From: Veillonellaceae bacterium UBA5809 | GTDB taxonomy: Bacteria; Bacillota; Negativicutes; Veillonellales; Dialisteraceae | Reading direction: 5' to 3' | Assembly (NCBI GenBank): GCA_002417965.1 | Contig: DIDD01000023.1 | Location: 1-11,854, forward strand | DNA: 11,854 nucleotides | Shown: one piece after another, positions 6,895 through 11,854 of the stretch | How positions within the stretch are numbered: the stretch's first letter is position 1 | Layout: each line of letters starts with the position of its first letter | Translations under genes and position numbers: made by a program | The notes under the pieces: model-generated | Told to the model about the DNA's origin: nothing | Databases searched by the model: none | What the model saw: the letters and a program-made list of their open reading frames with translations, nothing else

Positions 6895-7752
6895 ATGGAA
6901 AGTACGCGTGACATAAAAGGACGCATCAGATCTGTCACCAATATCCAGCAGATTACAAAGGCCATGAAAATGGTCGCGGCAGCGCGTCTGCGCAAAGCAG
7001 AGGAAAAAGCACACGGCGCCGGGCCTTATGCAGCTAAAGTAGAAGAACTGCTGCGGTATGCATCGGCGGCATCTCCGGAATTTTCCAGTCCTCTTTTCCA
7101 GAGAAGAGAATCCGGAAGAAGAGGATTTCTGGTTATCAGCGGAGATAAAGGACTTGCCGGAGCTTATAATTCCAATGTTATGAAAGAGGCGGCAGCCCAT
7201 GCGGACAGGATGGATCCGGATTCTTACAGGATGTACCTGTGCGGCAAGCAGGCCAGAAATTATCTGAAATTCAGGGGCTACTCCATTGCTTCCTACCATT
7301 TTGGTTTTTCAGATAAACCTCAGTCAGTTCATGCGCATATGATGGCGCAGGAGATGATTGAACATTTTCTGAAGGGTGAAGTGGATGAAATCCACATCAT
7401 TTACACTAAATTTTATACAGCGCTCCGGCAGCAGGTCACCATGACACAGCTTCTGCCCATTGTGCCGCCGGAAACAGCGGGCAGTGAGGCACAGCAGGAA
7501 TTCATGTTTCTCCCCGATGCAGAGGCTGTGTTTTCAAAACTGCTTCCGGAATATGTGGAAGTGCAGATTTATAATGCGATGCTGCAGTCGGCGGCATCCG
7601 AACTCGGCAGCCGCATGGCAGCCATGACAGCGGCCACCGATAATGCAACGGAACGTATTGCCGACCTGACACTGTCATACAATAAGGCCCGTCAGGCACA
7701 GGTAACCAATGAAATTTCCGAGATTGTCGGCGGTGTAAATGCGCTGCAGTAA
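6895..7752 (+). CDS. atpG: ATP synthase F1 subunit gamma
   Basis: The central rotor shaft, 285 aa. The N-terminal helix carries the signature DIKGRIRSVTNIQQITKAMKMVAAAR and the C-terminal helix LSYNKARQAQVTNEISEIVGG, which together form the coiled coil inside the alpha3beta3 head. The middle Rossmann-like part holds VISGDKGLAGAYN. No cyanobacterial or chloroplast-type regulatory cysteine insert is seen. GGGGTGA (6884-6890), overlapping the atpA stop, serves as ribosome site. A 35-bp gap separates it from atpD. Confidence 0.97.
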   Translation: MESTRDIKGRIRSVTNIQQITKAMKMVAAARLRKAEEKAHGAGPYAAKVEELLRYASAASPEFSSPLFQRRESGRRGFLVISGDKGLAGAYNSNVMKEAAAHADRMDPDSYRMYLCGKQARNYLKFRGYSIASYHFGFSDKPQSVHAHMMAQEMIEHFLKGEVDEIHIIYTKFYTALRQQVTMTQLLPIVPPETAGSEAQQEFMFLPDAEAVFSKLLPEYVEVQIYNAMLQSAASELGSRMAAMTAATDNATERIADLTLSYNKARQAQVTNEISEIVGGVNALQ

Positions 7753-7787
7753 TCCGTACGTAAAGAGATAAGGAGGAATGCTTCTTC

Positions 7788-9212
7788 ATGAGCAAGGAAC
7801 AAGAAGGAAAAGTGGTACAGGTTATTGGTGCAGTCGTCGATATAGCCTTCCGTGATGATTCCGACTTGCCGGCTATTTATAATGCCATTCATGTAAAAGA
7901 TGATACCGGCAGTGTAGCCGTGGACGTGATCTGTGAAACGATGCAGCATCTCGGCGACGGTGTCGTGCGGTGCGTGGCAATGAGCTCAACTGACGGCATG
8001 GTAAGAGGAATGAAGGCAGTCGATACAGGACGTTCTATCGCAGTTCCTGTAGGCGAAGGCTGCCTGGGACGTATATTTAATGTATTGGGACAGACGGTGG
8101 ATAACGATCCGGCCCAGGTAAAGGCTGATGATCATTGGCCGATCCACAGGGATCCCCCGTCGTTCAAAGATCAGTCACCGGCTGCTGAGATTTTTGAAAC
8201 TGGGATTAAGGTTGTTGACTTAATCGCTCCTTATGCAAAAGGCGGGAAAATAGGCCTTTTCGGCGGAGCCGGTGTCGGCAAGACGGTTCTTATTCAGGAA
8301 TTGATTCACAATGTGGCGACGGAACATTCGGGCTGTTCTGTATTTGCAGGTGTCGGAGAACGTACCCGTGAGGGCAACGATCTCTGGGGTGAAATGAAGG
8401 AATCCGGAGTTTTAAGCAAGGCAGCTCTGGTTTACGGACAGATGAACGAACCGCCGGGAGCCCGTATGCGTGTGGCTCTGACAGGACTGACCATGGCAGA
8501 ATATTTCCGTGACCAGGAACACCAGGATGTACTTCTTTTCATTGACAACATTTTCCGTTTCGTCCAGGCCGGTTCAGAAGTATCGGCACTGCTGGGTCGC
8601 ATGCCGTCTGCCGTAGGATATCAGCCTACACTGGCTACGGATATCGGCGAACTGCAGGAACGCATTACTTCGACCAAGGACGGATCCATTACTTCAGTGC
8701 AGGCCGTTTATGTCCCTGCCGATGACTTGACAGATCCGGCGCCTGCCGGTGTATTCACCCATTTGGACGCCACTACGGTTTTGAACCGTTCCATTGCAGA
8801 ACTGGGGATTTATCCGGCGGTGGATCCTTTGGATTCAACCAGCCGTATTCTGGATCCGAATGTCCTTGGGCAGGAACATTATGAAGTTGCCCGGGGTGTG
8901 CAGGCTATTCTTCAGCGTTACAAAGAATTGCAGGATATTATTGCTATTCTCGGTATGGAAGAACTTTCCGACGAAGATAAGATTATCGTTGCCCGTGCCA
9001 GAAAAATCCAGAGATTTCTTTCCCAGCCGTTCTTTGTGGCAGAACAATTTACCGGACAGCCCGGTAAGTATGTGCCGCTGAAAGAAACGATCCGCGGATT
9101 CAAGGAAATCCTGGAAGGAAAGCATGATGATCTGCCGGAAGGTGCGTTCTATCTGGTAGGAACAATAGACGAAGCGATCGAAAAGGCTGAAAAGATGAAG
9201 AAAGGGGAGTAA
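7788..9212 (+). CDS. atpD: ATP synthase F1 subunit beta (catalytic)
   Basis: The 474-aa catalytic subunit. Walker A is GGAGVGKT (159-166). The catalytic glutamate is E191 in GERTREGND, with E195 as the Mg2+-coordinating partner. Walker B is LLFIDNIFRF (249-258) with D253. The ALLGRMPSAVGYQPTLATD segment is intact, as is the ADDLTDPAPA loop, and the C-terminal domain includes the DELSEED-like ELSDEDK. All catalytic residues look normal, so the enzyme should be active. A strong AAGGAGGAA (7770-7778) is 9 nt before the ATG; an out-of-frame ATG at 7778 lies between and is not used. Confidence 0.98.
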   Translation: MSKEQEGKVVQVIGAVVDIAFRDDSDLPAIYNAIHVKDDTGSVAVDVICETMQHLGDGVVRCVAMSSTDGMVRGMKAVDTGRSIAVPVGEGCLGRIFNVLGQTVDNDPAQVKADDHWPIHRDPPSFKDQSPAAEIFETGIKVVDLIAPYAKGGKIGLFGGAGVGKTVLIQELIHNVATEHSGCSVFAGVGERTREGNDLWGEMKESGVLSKAALVYGQMNEPPGARMRVALTGLTMAEYFRDQEHQDVLLFIDNIFRFVQAGSEVSALLGRMPSAVGYQPTLATDIGELQERITSTKDGSITSVQAVYVPADDLTDPAPAGVFTHLDATTVLNRSIAELGIYPAVDPLDSTSRILDPNVLGQEHYEVARGVQAILQRYKELQDIIAILGMEELSDEDKIIVARARKIQRFLSQPFFVAEQFTGQPGKYVPLKETIRGFKEILEGKHDDLPEGAFYLVGTIDEAIEKAEKMKKGE

Positions 9213-9217
9213 GCGTT

Positions 9218-9634
9218 ATGGCTGATACCCTGGTACCGATGAAAGTCGACGTACTGACTCCCGATGCGCTGGTTTACTCCGATGAAGGCGTGGATATGGT
9301 CATTGCCCGCGCCCTGGACGGCGATTTTGCTGTCATGAAAAATCATCTTCCCCTGGCGGCGGCGCTTCAAGTTTGCCAGGTCCGTATCCAAAAGGGCGGA
9401 AAAGAGAAAAAAATAGCTGTTTTCGGCGGTTTTCTCGAAATGAAGGATAATTATGTCAACATTATCACGCCCCAAGCGGAAACTGCGGAAAATATTGATA
9501 TTCCGCGGGCAGAAGCGGCTATGGCCAGAGCGCGGAACAGACTTGCCCATGTAACGCCTGATATTGATGTAGACAGGGCAAAAGCTGCTTTGCAGCGAGC
9601 CCTTGTCCGTATTCAGGTGTCCGGGAAAAACTGA
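9218..9634 (+). CDS. atpC: ATP synthase F1 subunit epsilon
   Basis: A 138-aa subunit that sits on gamma, couples it to the c ring and can inhibit ATP hydrolysis. The N-terminal beta-sandwich shows VDVLTPDALVYSDEGVDMV and the GDFAVMKNHLPLAAAL stretch, a variant of the usual GDFGVLPGHAPLvtaL; the C-terminus (about 90-138) is the two-helix domain (AEAAMARARNRL, DRAKAALQRALVR). The ribosome site AAAGGGGAG overlaps the end of atpD, 5 bp upstream. It closes the operon: a terminator follows 14 bp on. Confidence 0.96.
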   Translation: MADTLVPMKVDVLTPDALVYSDEGVDMVIARALDGDFAVMKNHLPLAAALQVCQVRIQKGGKEKKIAVFGGFLEMKDNYVNIITPQAETAENIDIPRAEAAMARARNRLAHVTPDIDVDRAKAALQRALVRIQVSGKN

Positions 9635-9648
9635 CAGAAGACAGAATC

Positions 9649-9705
9649 AAACACACGGAACCGGGTCCTGAATTCAGGCGGCTGGCTTCGTGTGTTTTAT
9701 TTTTT
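9649..9705 (+). terminator. Intrinsic terminator of the atp operon
   Basis: AAACACACG (9649-9657) pairs perfectly with CGTGTGTTT (9689-9697) and the stem continues imperfectly inward. The loop region contains the perfect 12-base palindrome CCTGAATTCAGG (9667-9678), which can form its own small hairpin. A T-rich run (TTTTATTTTTT) covers 9695-9705. Placement 14 bp after atpC fits the operon end. Confidence 0.85.
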
Positions 9706-9887
9706 GCCGGTTGTGCCAGTTAATTATAGGTGTTGACAGATCATAAAAAATTTGAATAGCGACCGGTTTAACAGGGCCTGCAAAGTACCTTTTTCTGTTT
9801 TATGGGATACCTTCCGCAATCTGCATAAAGACCGTTTAAATCAGCAGATAAAGCAATTTAAAAATAGAATATGCAGTTCCTGAATTA
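9706..9887. other. Non-coding stretch between atp terminator and lysR promoter
   Basis: No ORF or RNA gene is recognised. A TTGACA at 9733-9738 has no acceptable -10 at 16-18 bp. Two similar short sequences, GACCGGTTTAACAG (from 9761) and GACCGTTTAAATCAG (from about 9828), lie about 67 bp apart and could be regulator-binding half-sites for the downstream LysR gene, but this is a guess. Confidence 0.35.
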
Positions 9888-9916
9888 TTGAAAGATATAG
9901 ATTTTTTTGATATACT
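9888..9916 (+). promoter_or_regulatory. Sigma-A-type promoter for the LysR gene
   Basis: TTGAAA (9888-9893) and TATACT (9911-9916) are separated by exactly 17 bp, and the -10 has a TGA extension. A start near 9923 gives a leader of about 145 nt before the LysR start codon. This is the best-formed promoter in the window. Confidence 0.7.
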
Positions 9917-9951
9917 AAATAGAATATGAAAACAGGGGTTTCTATTTTGGA

Positions 9952-10020
9952 ATGAGTCTTCCGGATCCCCCGGACTGGGGCTCGGAAGCAGGCAGGGCGG
10001 ACCGGATTATGGGGGCATGA
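9952..10020 (+). promoter_or_regulatory. Structured leader with hairpin and possible 22-codon ORF
   Basis: The lysR leader holds a GC-rich hairpin at 9958-9988: CTTCCG pairs with CGGAAG, then an internal loop, then CCCC (9967-9970) pairs with GGGG (9977-9980) around a 6-base loop. No T-run follows, so it is not a classic terminator. An ORF from ATG 9952 to TGA 10018-10020 would encode 22 residues (starting MSLPDPPDW) and spans the hairpin. Its ribosome site is weak (GGA only), so translation is doubtful. Function unknown. Confidence 0.35.
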
Positions 10021-10068
10021 AACGTGCTGTGAGCAGCTATTTCAGACGGAGCATATGGAGGCGGAATG

Positions 10069-11028
10069 ATGGATTTGGAATATTTCAGAAATTTTATTAC
10101 CATGGTTGATTCGCATACACTGACGGAAGCAGCCAGACGGCTGAATATGGTACAGCCCGCATTGTCTTCACAATTGAAACATATTGAAACTTATTACAAG
10201 TCCGACCTTATACAGACACAGCGGGGAGGACGGCGCATCGGTCTTACCGAAGCAGGACAGCTACTTTACAACCAGGCCAAATATATTTTAGCCATTGCCG
10301 ATAATCTGGAGCGGGAAATTAAAGATTGTGAGGCGGGTGCATCGGGGACGCTCCGCGTTTCACTGATGCCGGCCATGGTATCTTCTTTTATGGCAGAGTA
10401 CATGCAGCCATTTTGTGCGGATAACCCGGGCATTGATTTTGAATTTTATGAAGGAAATGCAGATGAGCAGGCTAAATCCATTATGGCCGGACTGACGGAA
10501 ATAGGATTTGTTCAGACACCGCTGTCCAAAAGTTATGTATTTGACATTCTCCATTCCCAGCGCCGGGGACTGACATTGGTTGTTCATAAAAATAATCCGT
10601 GGATTTCCGATATGCTCCAGTATATCCGCCTGAAAGATTTGGAAGGAGTGCCGCTTTGTACGACCCGGCGGCTTTCTCCCATGGTCAACCGCATCAGCCA
10701 GGATGCCCAGATTCATCTGACGGAGAAAGCTGTATGCAATACAAAAGCATTTGCCGTATCCTGGGCCAAGTATCAGATGGGCGCTTCTATTGTTACCGGA
10801 GGAGGTACAGCCAATATTGATTCCGATCTGGCGCTGATTCCTATCCGTGAAAAGGGTTTGAACAGCACGGAAGTTGTATATATTATGAAAGACCGTCCAC
10901 TGTCCAATGTATCCCGTAAATTTCTTGAGTATTTTCATCTGATTGATAAATTGGGAGAGACAGAGAGCAAAAAGAAAAAGGAAAAAGGCAAGGACAAAGA
11001 CGGGAAAAAACAGGCGGAAGAAATATAA
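10069..11028 (+). CDS. LysR-family transcriptional regulator
   Basis: A 319-aa cytoplasmic DNA-binding regulator; the inducer and targets are not known. The N-terminal winged helix-turn-helix (about 1-60) is typical: EYFRNFITMVDSHTLTEAAR, then RLNMVQPALSSQLKHIE, ending RRIGLTEAG. The effector-binding domain begins at GTLRVSLMP (about 93) and runs to about 294. The last 25 residues are a charged tail rich in lysine (KKKKEKGKDKDGKK), beyond the usual LysR fold. I prefer ATG 10069 over the adjoining ATG 10066 because GGAGG (10057-10061) is 7 nt from it. It is a separate unit: own promoter, long leader and own terminator. No divergent neighbour gene, the common LysR target, is present; autoregulation or a distant target is likely. 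Confidence 0.92.
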   Translation: MDLEYFRNFITMVDSHTLTEAARRLNMVQPALSSQLKHIETYYKSDLIQTQRGGRRIGLTEAGQLLYNQAKYILAIADNLEREIKDCEAGASGTLRVSLMPAMVSSFMAEYMQPFCADNPGIDFEFYEGNADEQAKSIMAGLTEIGFVQTPLSKSYVFDILHSQRRGLTLVVHKNNPWISDMLQYIRLKDLEGVPLCTTRRLSPMVNRISQDAQIHLTEKAVCNTKAFAVSWAKYQMGASIVTGGGTANIDSDLALIPIREKGLNSTEVVYIMKDRPLSNVSRKFLEYFHLIDKLGETESKKKKEKGKDKDGKKQAEEI

Positions 11029-11060
11029 GGACAGACATTCCGCAGATAAATATTTCCGTA

Positions 11061-11101
11061 AATCATGTATGAAGGCAAAATGCCTTTTTACATGATTTTT
11101 T
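11061..11101 (+). terminator. Intrinsic terminator of the LysR gene
   Basis: AATCATGTA (11061-11069) pairs perfectly with TACATGATT (11089-11097). A two-base internal mismatch leads to an inner stem, AAGGCA (11072-11077) with TGCCTT (11081-11086), capped by AAA. Six T residues (11096-11101) follow or overlap the stem end. It sits 32 bp after the LysR stop codon. Confidence 0.88.
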
Positions 11102-11105
11102 GCTT

Positions 11106-11309
11106 CTATAGGGGTATTTGGGCAAGGTGTTCGGCAAAATAGGGGAAAGCCGTTTTTTTACTGTTTAAACGGTACAGACAAGCAGCATGAGAGGCGTATT
11201 CTGCGAAAAATGACCGGAAGATGATTTTTACCGTGATATGCTTACTGTCTGGTAAACAGAATGATTCATCCGTAAGGGCCCGGTTTGAAAAGAATTTAAG
11301 ACCTTTCAT
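11106..11309 (-). CDS. Doubtful small ORF, 67 codons
   Basis: An open frame on the minus strand beginning MKGLKFFSNRALTDESF and ending AEHLAQIPL. I do not recognise a family. It has no Shine-Dalgarno site: the bases before the ATG are a pyrimidine-rich CTTCTCC. The ATG lies in the loop of a 10-bp inverted repeat (11296-11323). No membrane segment or known motif is seen. It may be a chance ORF or part of a decayed or repeated intergenic sequence. Confidence 0.2.
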   Translation of the reverse strand: MKGLKFFSNRALTDESFCLPDSKHITVKIIFRSFFAEYASHAACLYRLNSKKTAFPYFAEHLAQIPL

Positions 11310-11323
11310 GGAGAAGGTCTTAA
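11296..11323. repeat. Perfect 10-bp inverted repeat
   Basis: TTAAGACCTT (11296-11305) is the exact reverse complement of AAGGTCTTAA (11314-11323), with the 8-base spacer TCATGGAG. No T-run follows on the + strand; on the minus strand a weak ATTCTTTTC follows, so a poor minus-strand terminator is possible. It could instead be an operator. Confidence 0.6.
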
Positions 11324-11738
11324 GTCCGGCAGTATCTGTGTCAGAGACTGATCATAAACATATATCAAACCATTCTGCATGGAAACAGATCTGATAGGGA
11401 AATTATAGCCGCTATATTTGTTTTTTGTGGTTGGATCTGTGTTGTTTTTCTTCTTGCATCAATCAGGCAGTCCAGGGGATTTTCAGAACATTTTGAGGAC
11501 TGGATCTGAACATCCAATGCATAAGGGCATCATTATTGATATATATAATATGACGCGGAATTACGGAATATATGATATTTTTTTCAAATAAAATTGTATG
11601 TATTATATATAATTCTATTTGTCTTACTCAAATAATGGCAGCCTATCAAACGAGGAGGAATTTTCTGCAGGCATATAGAAGCTTTTTACAGTACCTCTGA
11701 TCAAAATGAGGGGGGCATAATATTATTTTTATCCAGAT
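11324..11738. other. Gene-poor AT-rich tail
   Basis: No gene is recognised. From about 11530 the sequence becomes very AT-rich, including TATAAT at 11608-11613 without a good -35. A perfect AGGAGGA at 11653-11659 has no ATG, GTG or TTG at proper spacing; it lies inside a 21-codon frame from ATG 11635 to TGA 11698-11700 that has no ribosome site of its own. Minus-strand frames are short and broken. The stretch may be old, decayed sequence or simply intergenic. Confidence 0.4.
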
Positions 11739-11783
11739 TTAAAAAAGATTATTATCAGTAATCATGATAATAATCTTTTTTAA
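11739..11783. terminator. Perfect 19-bp hairpin, possible bidirectional terminator
   Basis: TTAAAAAAGATTATTATCA (11739-11757) is the exact reverse complement of 11765-11783, with a 7-base loop GTAATCA. Six A on the left arm and six T on the right arm give a T-run on either strand, as in bidirectional terminators. The stem is AT-rich, so stability comes from length. No gene feeding it from the left is recognised; it might end a minus-strand gene outside the window to the right. Confidence 0.5.
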
Positions 11784-11807
11784 GTGCGATCTATTTATTT
11801 TTATTTT

Positions 11808-11837
11808 TTGCATATATAGGTATTTATATAATATAAA
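11808..11837 (+). promoter_or_regulatory. Weak promoter candidate at right edge
   Basis: TTGCAT (11808-11813) and TATAAA (11832-11837) are 18 bp apart in very AT-rich DNA. An ATG at 11837 opens a frame to the window end, but it overlaps the -10 and has no ribosome site, so any gene start would lie beyond the window. Chance occurrence in AT-rich DNA is quite possible. Confidence 0.2.
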
Positions 11838-11854
11838 TGGAAATTGTCTGGTCA

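Noticed and set aside
9733..9761. TTGACA downstream of atpC as a promoter
   Set aside because: No -10 hexamer at usable spacing; the promoter at 9888-9916 is far better.
11739..11783. Fur or PerR box, suggested by the GATAAT/ATTATC hexamers
   Set aside because: The half-sites are in the everted order and spaced by the hairpin loop, unlike the GATAAT-N-ATTATC arrangement of a Fur box.
1..11854. CRISPR arrays, tRNA or rRNA genes, insertion sequences, toxin-antitoxin or defence genes
   Set aside because: No regularly spaced repeats, cloverleaf-like sequences, transposase-like frames or recognisable defence proteins were seen on either strand.

Overview
The window carries a complete F-type ATP synthase operon of Firmicutes type, preceded by two envelope-sugar genes and followed by a LysR-family regulator. 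Genes tile the + strand from about 0.3 to 9.6 kb. Strong AGGAGG-type ribosome sites, TTG starts on two genes, separate atpZ and atpI genes, and the order tagO-mnaA-atpZ-atpI-atpBEFHAGDC point to a low-to-mid-GC Firmicute. My best guess is a Negativicute (Veillonellaceae/Dialister-like); this rests on overall protein character, not on a database match.

Layout. 1-295: left edge with no assignable gene, a probable intrinsic terminator (181-203) and one or two extended -10 promoters. 296-2516: tagO/wecA-type polyprenyl-phosphate GlcNAc-1-phosphate transferase and the non-hydrolysing UDP-GlcNAc 2-epimerase, which together start and feed envelope polysaccharide synthesis. 2517-2653: a promoter region sharing an 18-bp element with the tagO promoter. 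2654-9634: atpZ, atpI, then the eight structural subunits a, c, b, delta, alpha, gamma, beta and epsilon, all intact and closely spaced, closed by an intrinsic terminator (9649-9705). 9706-10068: non-coding, with a good sigma-A-type promoter and a structured leader of about 145 nt. 10069-11028: LysR regulator with its own terminator (11061-11101). 11102-11854: gene-poor, AT-rich tail with inverted repeats but no convincing gene.

Together the atp genes encode one rotary enzyme: the Fo sector (a, c ring, b) moves ions across the membrane, the F1 sector (alpha, beta, gamma, delta, epsilon) makes or hydrolyses ATP, and AtpZ/AtpI are accessory membrane proteins. The c subunit has a second carboxylate (D28) where Na+-type rings have Gln or Glu, so the coupling ion is open to question.

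I found no evidence of a wholly new system. The points most worth checking are the c-ring ion site, the 18-bp element shared by the two promoters, the alpha-subunit P-loop variant and the structured leader of the LysR gene.
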